From NCBI GenBank assembly GCA_020403425.1, contig JADBXR010000002.1, positions 682,001 through 746,000 on the forward strand: 64,000 nucleotides of DNA. Reading direction: 5' to 3'. The notes beneath the pieces are model-generated. The model worked only from the letters and a program-made list of their open reading frames with translations. It had not been told where the DNA came from and did no database searches. Source of the stretch: Chitinophagaceae bacterium (lineage in GTDB: Bacteria > Bacteroidota > Bacteroidia > Chitinophagales > Chitinophagaceae). The position numbers and the translations under genes are program-made. Shown here in pieces: positions 16,642 through 26,039 of the stretch (within the stretch, counting starts at the first letter, position 1; every line of letters starts with the position of its first letter).

Positions 16642-18240
16642 TTATTTATAATTTGTCCTTATGATGGCTTTTTCTTCCTTGACCGGAATATTCAGCCCTT
16701 TGAAGGAAACAGCGTCCGCATTATTGAGTTGTATGACAGGCAACTCCTTCACTGTTGGGATACTTACCCCTACCAGATCTATCTTTTTCACATCATCAAA
16801 TACAAACGCAGGTCTGAAATCATCTTCGAGATAACTTACTTTGAAATTCTTCAGCGTGATTCCTTCTGCATGGCGCATGTATAATCCCCAAGCCGGCAAT
16901 TCACCAAACATTGAGAACTCAGGATAGGCCGCTTCATTTTCGGGGATCCGCGTGATCTCTGTCAACGGGATATGTGCAATAGCTTTATCCGCTCTTCCCC
17001 CATAACTGATCTCAATGTTCTCCAGTGTCACATTCTGTACCGGGTAACCAGGTATCCCTACAATAGAGGAAGGTACCAGGTTATAAGGGAGATAGGGGTG
17101 CCCATAGATATGGTAGTGAGAGGGTCTCACCGGCATCTTATCAAAACCCGGACGCAAATGGTCTGGCGGGCCCTCGATCGGATAACCCTGGTCAGGCTTC
17201 AGCAGTGGTGTCTCCACCTTCACATTGGCGATATAGATGTCTTTCAGTGTTCCCACTTTACCTGTCGTGTTTCTGTGACCACGGCGGATAAAAATGGCAT
17301 TACCGGTATTTTTGGCCTGTACATTTCGGATATCAATATTATCCATGAAACCGCCATCAACCGATTCCAGTGCTATGGCAGAACGATACGTATCAAATAC
17401 GGTAAGATTGGTGATCTTGAAATTCCGGAACCCACCATGGTTGGCTGTCCCGAATTTCAATCCGTTGGCACTGGAACGCAAAGTGCAATTGTCCACATAG
17501 ACATTCTCACAGGATCCGTTAACATTATCCGATTTAAAACAAAGCGCATCATCAGAGGCATTGATGAAACAATTGGTGATGCGGACATTCCTGGAATCGG
17601 TCACATCCAACCCGTCATTGTTCCAGTATGCGGTACTCTGCACAGTTATTTTATCGATCACCACCCCATCACATCCCCGATAATCCTGTACCCAATCCGA
17701 TGCATTCTTCAGTGTAATACCTGTTATCGTAACGTCCTTACAGTTATTGAAGTACAGTACCAGCGCACGGCCCGGGCCCGGTCTTTTTAACAACCAGGTT
17801 GAATCTGATTTTACCTCTCCACTTCTCAGCTTTTTAAAAACATCCATCATCAGCTCCTGCCCCTGACCATCAATGATACCTTCGCCGGAAATAGAAACAT
17901 TTTTTTGCCCATCGGCCATCACTAGTGCAGGGCGACCAATCAATTTTCGGTAATCGTTTGTTACATGTGAACCCAGCAATACGGCACCCAGTGAAACGTG
18001 CAGATCAACGCCTGATTTGAGTTCCAGTGTACCGGTCATGAAATTTCCCGGAGGAATGATCAGTTTACCGCCACCTTTTGCTGACAGCTCATCGATCAGT
18101 TTCTGAATGATCCTGGTATTCACCGTTCGTCCGTCTGCAACAGCCCCATGCTGGGTGATCAGTACCTCCTGCTGTGCCTGCACTGCGTAAAAAACAAACA
18201 GGAGCGAAAAAACGAAACATATCTTCTTCATAGCTTTCAT
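16642..18240 (-). CDS. GH28 family (polygalacturonase-like) secreted enzyme with altered motifs
   Basis: A 532-residue protein with signal peptide (about 1-22). It is a right-handed beta-helix of family GH28, which hydrolyses galacturonic-acid linkages in pectin-type glycans. Motifs against the classical set: NTD appears as NND at 207-209 (D209 kept); the DD pair is 230-231; GHG appears as NHG at 267-269 (H268 kept); and RIK appears as RSA at 286-288, so the substrate-carboxylate-binding Lys is missing. Acid residues for inverting catalysis are therefore present, but the subsite that recognises the uronate is changed. This suggests a non-standard substrate. It starts directly after the GH2 stop (no gap) and shares its reading frame with the following esterase. 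Confidence 0.85.
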   Translation of the reverse strand: MKAMKKICFVFSLLFVFYAVQAQQEVLITQHGAVADGRTVNTRIIQKLIDELSAKGGGKLIIPPGNFMTGTLELKSGVDLHVSLGAVLLGSHVTNDYRKLIGRPALVMADGQKNVSISGEGIIDGQGQELMMDVFKKLRSGEVKSDSTWLLKRPGPGRALVLYFNNCKDVTITGITLKNASDWVQDYRGCDGVVIDKITVQSTAYWNNDGLDVTDSRNVRITNCFINASDDALCFKSDNVNGSCENVYVDNCTLRSSANGLKFGTANHGGFRNFKITNLTVFDTYRSAIALESVDGGFMDNIDIRNVQAKNTGNAIFIRRGHRNTTGKVGTLKDIYIANVKVETPLLKPDQGYPIEGPPDHLRPGFDKMPVRPSHYHIYGHPYLPYNLVPSSIVGIPGYPVQNVTLENIEISYGGRADKAIAHIPLTEITRIPENEAAYPEFSMFGELPAWGLYMRHAEGITLKNFKVSYLEDDFRPAFVFDDVKKIDLVGVSIPTVKELPVIQLNNADAVSFKGLNIPVKEEKAIIRTNYK

Positions 18241-20967
18241 TTATTTAAGTTCATAAGTGACGGAAGGAGTATTCCACCCTTTTACTACCAGTTTTGCCGA
18301 ATCAAGAGTATCCCCAATAGCTGCTGTTTCTATGCTCACATGTTTGATCTCACCCGGCAGCAACGAAAAGAAGTTATCGGTATAGAAAGAAGGTCTTACA
18401 GGTTTTTGTGCCCCATCGAGCAACTGCAGTTGTGTAAAAAAAGCTATCTGCTTGCTCGTATTTTTCATATCAATGTCGATCACATGCATCTTACCCTCCT
18501 TCCGAACCCTAACCGTTGATCGCAAACTGGAGGTTTTCATGTGCGACAATGGTTCAAAACCTGCTGAAGCAGGTCCAGTAAGGGTTTGTTTACCCTGGTA
18601 AGTATTATTGGAGCGCCAGTAAAAACTACTGGTGACAGGTAATCCTTTTTCGTCAGTGATCAACAACCTGATAAAATGAACAGGTGTTATCTGCTGTCCA
18701 AAATCGATGGTAATCAGGTTATTCAGCACGGCGTCCTCGGGTATTGAGTCCAGGGTGACGGATCTGGAGAAGACCTTTTTACTGTTGAGGTCGTACACTT
18801 CTGCTGTAAGCCGGTAGTTGATGAATGACCTGAAATAATCATTAGATACCGATACGGTATTCTTCAGGTAATCGAACTGTGCATGCAACGGCTCCAATGC
18901 CTGTTGTGTGTAGTACAAAGCAGAGGTAGGCTCCAGCGACCAATCCCACATTCTGCCACATACCTGCCGGGTGGGTGAGTTATGGTACCAGAACAGCAGA
19001 CCTGAACAATACCTATCGCCATACCCGAATTTATTGGCATTCCAGACCTCCCATACAGACCTGGCATTGACGGCATTCAACAATTGTGCTTTTTTGGCAA
19101 ACTCATCAATAGAAACTGAAGTACCATAATTATCTACCAGGTCCTTGAATTTGCCCGTCATGCCGTGAAAAGCGTCACCATCAAGATAATCCCAAACCGC
19201 TTTATTGATGGGCCAGAGATCCTTTTCGTCCATCATCTCGCGCAACGCTTCTACAGTTGGTAGGGATGGAGCACCATATTCAGGATTAAAGCCGTCTACC
19301 CTACTGCCCCTCGCCGAAGCCGTATTTTCATAATGCTGCATGGGATTGACCTGCTGGTAAGGACTACCGTCATGTACGCCATCTACTTCTGACTGCATCT
19401 GGTAAGGCCGCGTACCATCCAGATTATTCAACACTTCACGGATACCCGACACTTCCGTACTTTCATTCGATGCCACATAGAAAGCAACAGAAGGATGGTT
19501 ACGTATCCTTTTGATGGTGGCGGAAAGATTGCTGAAATAAAGGTCCTTATCATTCGGATGTTTGGTATCACCGGTGAGCCAGAACTCCTGCCATACCAGT
19601 AGTCCCAATTCATCACAAAGCTGATAGAAATAATCTGACTCGGCAATGCCGCCGCCCCATAAACGGAGCAGGTTCACACCCGATTGCCGCGTATAACGGA
19701 GTTCAGCATAAGTTCTTTCATCAGAAGTACGCAACATGGCTTCCGGTATCCAGTTGGTGCCACGGATAAAGATCTTACGACCATTCACATAAAAGGTCTT
19801 GGAACTATCTGGCGTATTCCTGTCGGCCCTGATCTCCCTGATACCGAATCGTGTTCTTACAGAGTCTCCCGACACACCATCCACATACGCAACCAGTTTC
19901 AGTTCATACAATTCAGGTTTGCCTTTGTGCACGGGCCACCATAAACGTGGTCTGGATATGCTGAGCTGAGGAAAATCACTGGCAGTAAAGGTTATGGTCT
20001 TATCCTCTCCACGCAACAGGTCAACGCTTTTTTCAAATTGTATGCCTTCGCCGACGATCTCTCCCTTTACCACACATTTCACCGTTTTCATGGCCACGTT
20101 AAACAGTTCTACGGAGATAGTCTCATTTGCTCTGTCATAATTCGGCTTCGCCAACTCAGAACGCACAAAGGGATGACGCAGGGCCACTTTATTGGTAGCG
20201 TATAAGCTGATACTTTTCCAGATTCCGGTATTCCTGTCTCGGATACCGTCCTTAAAAGTGAAATCCCAGCCAACAGACATCAGCATCGTTGTGTTCAACC
20301 CGATATTACCATCACCGCCGTTTCGGTTTTCACCCCGGGCGCGCCAGGGTTTTGCCTTGTTGGTTCCCGGAATATCAACCGGGTAAACCCTGATGGCTAT
20401 TGCATTCGTTTCTCCTACCTTGGCAAAATCTGCGATATCTACCTGGTCCTGCCGGAACATTCCCGACAAATGCATCACCTGGTTCCCGTTTACCCAAACT
20501 TCTGCACGATAATTGATCCCATCAACCTGCAACCAGATATTCTTTTCTTTGAAAGAGGCCGGTATCATTAGTTCCGTGCGAAACCAATAGGTATAGAAAT
20601 CCCTGCCTGTTTGTGCGATATCAGGTATCAGTTTACTGGACAATTTATTATTGATGCCATAATAAGGTTCTGGATACTGTTTATTATAGACCAGGGAATT
20701 GAGAACTGTTCCCGGCACTACGGCCGGCATCCATCCGATGGTCGCAAAACCAGGCCTGGAGATCTCTTCCGGCGTTACAGACAGCTCAGCCGACCTCTTC
20801 ATCACCCAGTTGAAATTCCCACCATGCACTTCACGGGAATCAAGGTAGATCCTCTTTTCATCCTTCGCAAGATTGTGCACCTGTGCCGAAGCAGTGGTGA
20901 ACAGTAACCCCATCCAAAAACTATATAAAACAATTTTCATCTTCATGATTACAAACTCTTTGCGCAT
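18241..20967 (-). CDS. GH2 family exo-hydrolase (exo-beta-glucosaminidase/beta-mannosidase-like)
   Basis: A 908-residue secreted protein. The N-terminal sugar-binding domain (about 40-220), Ig-like domain (about 255-375), TIM barrel (about 390-690) and C-terminal beta domains follow GH2 order. Catalytic features are the acid/base in ASNES, E502, and the expected nucleophile E563 in NPEYGAPSLP. RLWGGGIAESDYFYQLCDELG is typical of the mannosidase/glucosaminidase branch rather than beta-galactosidases. Two ATGs are possible, 20967 and 20946; the later one gives the tidier signal peptide (MKMKIVLYSFWMG). The exact sugar (mannose, glucosamine or a uronic acid) is not determinable here. Confidence 0.88.
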   Translation of the reverse strand: MRKEFVIMKMKIVLYSFWMGLLFTTASAQVHNLAKDEKRIYLDSREVHGGNFNWVMKRSAELSVTPEEISRPGFATIGWMPAVVPGTVLNSLVYNKQYPEPYYGINNKLSSKLIPDIAQTGRDFYTYWFRTELMIPASFKEKNIWLQVDGINYRAEVWVNGNQVMHLSGMFRQDQVDIADFAKVGETNAIAIRVYPVDIPGTNKAKPWRARGENRNGGDGNIGLNTTMLMSVGWDFTFKDGIRDRNTGIWKSISLYATNKVALRHPFVRSELAKPNYDRANETISVELFNVAMKTVKCVVKGEIVGEGIQFEKSVDLLRGEDKTITFTASDFPQLSISRPRLWWPVHKGKPELYELKLVAYVDGVSGDSVRTRFGIREIRADRNTPDSSKTFYVNGRKIFIRGTNWIPEAMLRTSDERTYAELRYTRQSGVNLLRLWGGGIAESDYFYQLCDELGLLVWQEFWLTGDTKHPNDKDLYFSNLSATIKRIRNHPSVAFYVASNESTEVSGIREVLNNLDGTRPYQMQSEVDGVHDGSPYQQVNPMQHYENTASARGSRVDGFNPEYGAPSLPTVEALREMMDEKDLWPINKAVWDYLDGDAFHGMTGKFKDLVDNYGTSVSIDEFAKKAQLLNAVNARSVWEVWNANKFGYGDRYCSGLLFWYHNSPTRQVCGRMWDWSLEPTSALYYTQQALEPLHAQFDYLKNTVSVSNDYFRSFINYRLTAEVYDLNSKKVFSRSVTLDSIPEDAVLNNLITIDFGQQITPVHFIRLLITDEKGLPVTSSFYWRSNNTYQGKQTLTGPASAGFEPLSHMKTSSLRSTVRVRKEGKMHVIDIDMKNTSKQIAFFTQLQLLDGAQKPVRPSFYTDNFFSLLPGEIKHVSIETAAIGDTLDSAKLVVKGWNTPSVTYELK

Positions 20968-21021
20968 GTACCTGATTTGCTCCTTTTAATAGAGAGATAA
21001 GACCTTTCATCGCCAAAGGAT

Positions 21022-23196
21022 TTACAATTTATTGACGACCGGTTTTTTCCTAGCGTTTTTATCCGCGATGATGAGTTGTGTGCCCTTATCATTTTTCTCT
21101 ATAAAAATGTCTGCCGGCTCTTCCAAACGCAATATTTCCTCCCCATTTCGGTGTAAGCTGGTGAAACCAGTAGCACCCATTTTTTGCAGCCCAGACTTTT
21201 TGCCCGCCTTGATCACGGCCAGTCCGCGATATTCCCCGGTATATTCATCACCTTCGAAATTCACCCGGAAAGTAGCTGCCTTACCGGTACGCATAGCAAC
21301 CAGATCATTGAATGTATATGAGCCATCGGCATTACGGCAGCCATCCGGCAACAGATTCTTCTGCAGGCCCAGCTTAGGCAGACCCTCTACTGAATACCCG
21401 ATCACAGTGGCCTTATCATAGATGGCTTTGAAACGATCTGCAATGAGGTTACCCTTAAAATCACGGTCTGCCTTACCCTCGATCATCAGCTTACCACCTT
21501 TGCGGGTATACTGCTCCAGGAACCGGATCACGGGCTCTCGGGCATATTGGGGATTGATATATAATACGGCATCGAACTTATGACCGTTCAATACAGGTTT
21601 TCCGTCGGCGCCAATGGTAAGTTGGTTGTTTACGATCAGGTCAGAAGGGACCAGAGCATTCAGGTAACCTGATCTCCAGATCTCTACCGCCCTTTCTTCC
21701 ACCTTCATCTTATCATTGATATCATACACGCCCCTGTCAGCATAATTCGGATACCAGTTGGAAAGCCCTTCCATTCCAAAGATCACGAGCAATCGGATAT
21801 CGGGTAAAGAGGGATTGAACTTATTCAACAGTCTGGCGCAATTCTCATTGGCATTAATACCGGCTATGGCATCCGGATCCTCCAGGTCAAAACGAAGTGG
21901 TCTTTTATCATTCATGGCATGATAATGCGTTCGAACACCATATCTAAGGTCATTGAACGATTTGACCAGCACGGGTTCCAGAACCACATCATAGTACTGG
22001 TTATACATGGCATTCTTTGTATGCGCCATGGCTATGCCCATCTGCGTGGGGAGAAATGTTTTTTCATCTGTCTGCCCATAAGCACGCGGAGCACTCCACC
22101 AGCCGATCCCATTGGCCCAGATCTCATCATTGATGAGACTATTGTGATAGGTGTTATGGATACCACTGAATATCTGCTTCCCATAAATTTCACGGGATGC
22201 ATGATAAACAGCTGTTTCCACGCGCAATGCACCTCTTCGCATGAACTCCATGTATTCATTGATCGCTCTGATACGCAGTTCGGGTTTTCCGGCAGGTGCA
22301 TAACGGCCGTCGAACAGTGTTTTCTCCAATGAATTTCCGGTGGCCTTGGCATACTCCCTGGCCATTGCATTCGAATACCAACGTCCCCTGAATGGGTTGG
22401 GAGTATTCTGGTCAAAAATGCGTTCTATGAACTTATTACCGTATTCATCCAACGAAAAACCATCGAAAGGGATATCGGCATAGGCTTTCATAGCTTCTAT
22501 AAAACCATTGATCTCCACATCGTCCCAGTTACTGCTCTGGCTGCAGTATTGTTGTGTCATAATGCAGGCAGTCAGACCTTTCATAGATTCGCCCGCCTTG
22601 ATCTTCACTTCAACAGTGGCTTTGTCCGGCAGAACGGTCTCACAACTTCTGGTAATATCCTTCAATGTGGCTGGATCATAAAAACCATCCCCGGTCTTCT
22701 TGAATGCATATACTTTAAACAGATCGGATTTCAGAAGCCGGTGTTCGAAACGTATAAACTTAGCTTTGATCGAGGCAGTTGCACTACCTGACTGATCTAA
22801 CGGCACTTCCGTTTCAATGATCATCCGTTGGGAACCTTCCATTGTTTTGTCCTTATAATTACCCCACAACTGTAATCCCACTTTCAATCCCTTTTTATGG
22901 GCCGCTGCCACAAGGTTCTTGAAAACAGGATACATTTTTTTGTAATCGTAGAAATCGGCACCTTCACGTGCCGTCAGGAAGATGAGCGTGTATTTACAGT
23001 TCTCTGCAATACTGTCAATGTGTTTCTGATACAGGTTCTCTTCTGTGATCAGGTTCGGCGAGATGAACCAGTAGCCGATCTGTTCATGATTCTCGTTCGA
23101 AAATTCTGGTATATACTTGATCTGCTGTGATTGGGCGTTGCCTGTATGATTCGCTAAAAGGAAGAGGAAAGCGATTGGAAAAATTAGTTTTTTCAT
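21022..23196 (-). CDS. Uncharacterised secreted TIM-barrel-like protein, paralog B
   Basis: A 724-residue protein with signal peptide (1-21), homologous along its length to 12910-15075. Shared landmarks are YTLIFLTAREGADFYD, GLKVGLQLWGNY, FDGFSLDEYGN at about 244-254 (D250/E251), AVYHASREIYGKQIFSGIHNTYHNSL, MGIAMAHTKNAMYNQYY, and the late segments FDAVLYINPQYARE and KGGKLMIEGKADRDF. Conservation of the LDEY motif in both copies supports a catalytic site there. The two genes are about 6 kb apart, separated by GH2, GH28 and esterase genes, so the duplication is not tandem. Function is unknown; a glycoside hydrolase of an undescribed or unrecognised family is the best guess. Confidence 0.62.
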   Translation of the reverse strand: MKKLIFPIAFLFLLANHTGNAQSQQIKYIPEFSNENHEQIGYWFISPNLITEENLYQKHIDSIAENCKYTLIFLTAREGADFYDYKKMYPVFKNLVAAAHKKGLKVGLQLWGNYKDKTMEGSQRMIIETEVPLDQSGSATASIKAKFIRFEHRLLKSDLFKVYAFKKTGDGFYDPATLKDITRSCETVLPDKATVEVKIKAGESMKGLTACIMTQQYCSQSSNWDDVEINGFIEAMKAYADIPFDGFSLDEYGNKFIERIFDQNTPNPFRGRWYSNAMAREYAKATGNSLEKTLFDGRYAPAGKPELRIRAINEYMEFMRRGALRVETAVYHASREIYGKQIFSGIHNTYHNSLINDEIWANGIGWWSAPRAYGQTDEKTFLPTQMGIAMAHTKNAMYNQYYDVVLEPVLVKSFNDLRYGVRTHYHAMNDKRPLRFDLEDPDAIAGINANENCARLLNKFNPSLPDIRLLVIFGMEGLSNWYPNYADRGVYDINDKMKVEERAVEIWRSGYLNALVPSDLIVNNQLTIGADGKPVLNGHKFDAVLYINPQYAREPVIRFLEQYTRKGGKLMIEGKADRDFKGNLIADRFKAIYDKATVIGYSVEGLPKLGLQKNLLPDGCRNADGSYTFNDLVAMRTGKAATFRVNFEGDEYTGEYRGLAVIKAGKKSGLQKMGATGFTSLHRNGEEILRLEEPADIFIEKNDKGTQLIIADKNARKKPVVNKL

Positions 23197-23205
23197 CAGT
23201 TGTCG

Positions 23206-24834
23206 TTATTCAGATTTATTTGTATTCTTTTTAGGTGGTTTCACATGCATATTCTGCGCCCAGGTATCATATGCCTTTTTCATGTTATTTACCCGGTCTG
23301 GATACAGGGTCGCAAGATTTCTGGTTTCAGAGGGATCGGATGAGATATCATACAGTTCCCAGTCTGCATCTTCCAGGTCTTTGACCAGTTTCCAGTTTCC
23401 CGTGCGGATGGCGCGGTTACCTTCGTGCTCCCAGCAAATAGTTCGTTCCGGGGCTTTTTTGCTTTTCCATAGATAGCTGAGGCTTTGACCGGCAATACCT
23501 GACGGAGTAGTGGCTCCAGCCAGCTCAAGAGCAGTGGGCATCAGATCGGTCACATGTCCGGTAGAAGACAGGTATGCCATCTGTGGCCGGATGACTTCGG
23601 GCCACTGGAGGATGCAGGGAGTAATAATACCTCCTTCATGCATATAGTGTTTGTATTTTCGGAACGGCGTATTGGAAACATTGGCCCAGGGCATATCGTA
23701 CGTATTATAAGAGCCGCGTTGCCCCACCAGCTTGGTACTGTCATTCAGGTTTCGGTTATTGGTATTCTCAGCGCATCCACCATTGTCTGAAAGGAATACG
23801 ATCAGGGTATTCTCATATTGCCCATTGGCTTTCAGAGCAGTGATCAGCCGACCGATATTCTGATCCATTCTCTCGATCATGGCCGCATATACAGCCATTT
23901 TACGGATCCAGGTCTTTTTATCGCTGGCATCTTCCCATGCCGGGATATCCGAAGGTCTCTCTGTGAGTTGATAACTTGCATCTACCAGGCCTATTCGTTT
24001 CATTTTGGCATAACGTTCTTTACGGATCTGGTCCCACCCTTTTGCATATATCTTTTCATAACGGGCTATCAATGCCTCATCTGGTGAATGAATCGGGAAA
24101 TGTGGGGCCGTGTAGGCGAGATACAGGAAAAAAGGCGCGGCATCTTTTCTGTTCTTTTCCGTATGCAGGTATTCCAGTGCATGATCGGTAAAAGCATCCG
24201 TCATATAAAAACCATCTTTGGGAATGGCATAATCACTATCCTCCAGTATGAAGCGACGTTTGTTACGCTCCTGTGGCAGGATCTCATAATAGCTGCTCGC
24301 ACCCGAGATCAGACCGAAGTAATGATCAAATCCTCTTTTTCTGGGCCAGTGCTCCGGACGTTCGCCTACATGCCATTTACCCGACATATACGTGTGATAC
24401 CCTTCCTTCTTCAGTAGTTCTGCCACAGTAGCATAGGATGTATCCAGAAAGCCCTGGTAACTGCCCGGCTCATACGATGCGGCTGGAGCGGTCACCATTA
24501 AACCCATGCCCACCTGGTGGGGTGACCTACCGGTCAGCAGACTGGCGCGGGTTGGACAGCAACGTGCATTATTATAAAAACTGCGTAGTTTGATTCCATT
24601 GGCCGCCAACCGGTCAAGGTTGGGCGTATTGACTTCCCCACCATAACAGCCTATATCTGAATAACCCATATCGTCCGCCATGATGTAAATGATATTAGGG
24701 CGGGAGGAAGTTTTACGTGGTTCATGTGCGGCCAATAAAATAGAACAAACGGCCAGCAACAGCAGTAAGGGCAATCCCTGTTTGCCGTAGCGTACATAAG
24801 TTCGAAGATCTGTGCAATTGTTCATTTGATTCAT
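23206..24834 (-). CDS. S1 family sulfatase (arylsulfatase-like), first of five
   Basis: A 542-residue exported sulfatase. The hydrophobic export segment is at about 20-36. Metal-binding Asp residues are in IIYIMADDMG (D54, D55). The formylglycine signature is C92-C-P-T-R96, so C92 is the residue expected to be converted to formylglycine. Later metal ligands are in FLSDNGGC. The sequence continues to an arylsulfatase-type end (WKLVKDLEDADWELYDISSDPSETRNL). It removes sulfate esters from a glycan in the periplasm or at the surface. Its ATG overlaps the stop of the PF05426 lyase-like gene by four bases (24831-24834), implying coupled expression. Confidence 0.93.
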   Translation of the reverse strand: MNQMNNCTDLRTYVRYGKQGLPLLLLLAVCSILLAAHEPRKTSSRPNIIYIMADDMGYSDIGCYGGEVNTPNLDRLAANGIKLRSFYNNARCCPTRASLLTGRSPHQVGMGLMVTAPAASYEPGSYQGFLDTSYATVAELLKKEGYHTYMSGKWHVGERPEHWPRKRGFDHYFGLISGASSYYEILPQERNKRRFILEDSDYAIPKDGFYMTDAFTDHALEYLHTEKNRKDAAPFFLYLAYTAPHFPIHSPDEALIARYEKIYAKGWDQIRKERYAKMKRIGLVDASYQLTERPSDIPAWEDASDKKTWIRKMAVYAAMIERMDQNIGRLITALKANGQYENTLIVFLSDNGGCAENTNNRNLNDSTKLVGQRGSYNTYDMPWANVSNTPFRKYKHYMHEGGIITPCILQWPEVIRPQMAYLSSTGHVTDLMPTALELAGATTPSGIAGQSLSYLWKSKKAPERTICWEHEGNRAIRTGNWKLVKDLEDADWELYDISSDPSETRNLATLYPDRVNNMKKAYDTWAQNMHVKPPKKNTNKSE

Positions 24835-26018
24835 AATATCCAGATTAAAGGATGTCGAACAGGAAGGTTACGTATCACTTCATCTCCCTTGGGTTGATGA
24901 TCAAGGCGTTTCCATATATCCAACCAGCGAGGCTCCTGGTAAGCAACAGCTCCGAATACCAAAGCCGGCTGTGCAACGGGCCATTCATCCCAATGCATGA
25001 TGTCTTTTCTGTGAGGCCATTCTTTTTTGTCGGCAATAAAAGGGGTCATATAATCCATAGCGTTCCGAAAACTCAGCCCATCAGGTGTTATATGATTCCA
25101 GAGATTGTCTTCAGGGGTTGATAGGATCTGACATACCGTTGCCAGGGCATCCAGATTAAACAACGAATACCCATAGGGTTTGGTCCTTTTTAACTCCAGC
25201 GGAAAACTTCCATCCTTGCCAAGTTGCCTGGGCAACAGCGTATTTTTAAACCGATCCTTACAAAAGGAGATCACAGCAGGCATTTGCGCAAATTTGGCAA
25301 AAGCGGCCACCTGCATCACCCAACAGGTCCCATGATTATTTTCCCGCTTCATCTCATCCTGTCCGTATGGATGCTGCATCAACCAGTTGACATATGCTTT
25401 GAACCATTCACGAAGCGGTTCTATTTCTGCATCAGAGATCGGATCTTCAGCAAGCATACCCATCAGCCCCTGTACGACCTCTATCAGATGTATGGTATCA
25501 ATGATCCCGATGCCCCTTCCTGTTACCCGGCCTTTAACTGCCTGGGCATAAAGCAGGGTTGGGTTCATGCGTGTTGCCGTATCAATGAACCAAGCCCTGC
25601 AATGGCGCAATGCCTGGTTCAGGTATTGTTTATCATGCGTAAGCGAATAAGCGGATGCCAATGCGGCCACAATATTACTAAAGCGGATCATGGCATGACG
25701 ATGGGCCACAAAGTTGTCGGGGTTGGACATACCATCGTGATTGATATACGGGCTATCCGGACTTTTGGGGTCTGGCCAGAAATAATCAGCCTCAGAAAAG
25801 AAATCATGGATGCCACCAGCACTTCGGGATGCCGGGAATGCCGTAATGGTTACTGGCTCCTGCTGCATGGCCCAGGCGGCTTCCTGCATTACCTGGCTCC
25901 GTAATACCTGCACAACGGCTTCCCTGTAAGACACTGATACATCTTCACTATCTGCTGTTGTAAAAGCCAACAACAGCACAGCTAATAAAGACAAACAGGA
26001 AAGTGCGATTTTTTTCAT
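24831..26018 (-). CDS. Alginate_lyase-domain (PF05426) polysaccharide lyase-like protein
   Basis: A 395-residue secreted protein (signal about 1-22). Features of the PF05426 (alpha/alpha)-toroid are visible: DYFWPDPKSPDSPYINHDG at about 78-96, NPTLLYAQAVKG at about 152-163, and ENNHGTCW at about 226-233, where the Asn/His pair (N228, H229) belongs to the lyase active site. Families with this fold include PL5 (alginate) and PL38 (glucuronan-type); the family cannot be fixed by eye. It would cleave a uronic acid backbone by beta-elimination, producing the unsaturated ends that the GH105 enzymes remove. It overlaps the sulfatase gene by four bases. Confidence 0.85.
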   Translation of the reverse strand: MKKIALSCLSLLAVLLLAFTTADSEDVSVSYREAVVQVLRSQVMQEAAWAMQQEPVTITAFPASRSAGGIHDFFSEADYFWPDPKSPDSPYINHDGMSNPDNFVAHRHAMIRFSNIVAALASAYSLTHDKQYLNQALRHCRAWFIDTATRMNPTLLYAQAVKGRVTGRGIGIIDTIHLIEVVQGLMGMLAEDPISDAEIEPLREWFKAYVNWLMQHPYGQDEMKRENNHGTCWVMQVAAFAKFAQMPAVISFCKDRFKNTLLPRQLGKDGSFPLELKRTKPYGYSLFNLDALATVCQILSTPEDNLWNHITPDGLSFRNAMDYMTPFIADKKEWPHRKDIMHWDEWPVAQPALVFGAVAYQEPRWLDIWKRLDHQPKGDEVIRNLPVRHPLIWIL

Positions 26019-26039
26019 GATGGATCTAATGGTAATATC

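Noticed and set aside
16972..17790. Long plus-strand open frame of 272 codons
   Set aside because: It lies opposite the GH28 gene, whose motifs and signal peptide prove the minus-strand frame. The plus-strand product shows no recognisable domain.
25224..25904. Plus-strand open frame of 226 codons
   Set aside because: It is opposite the PF05426 gene, which has family motifs including NNHGTCW.
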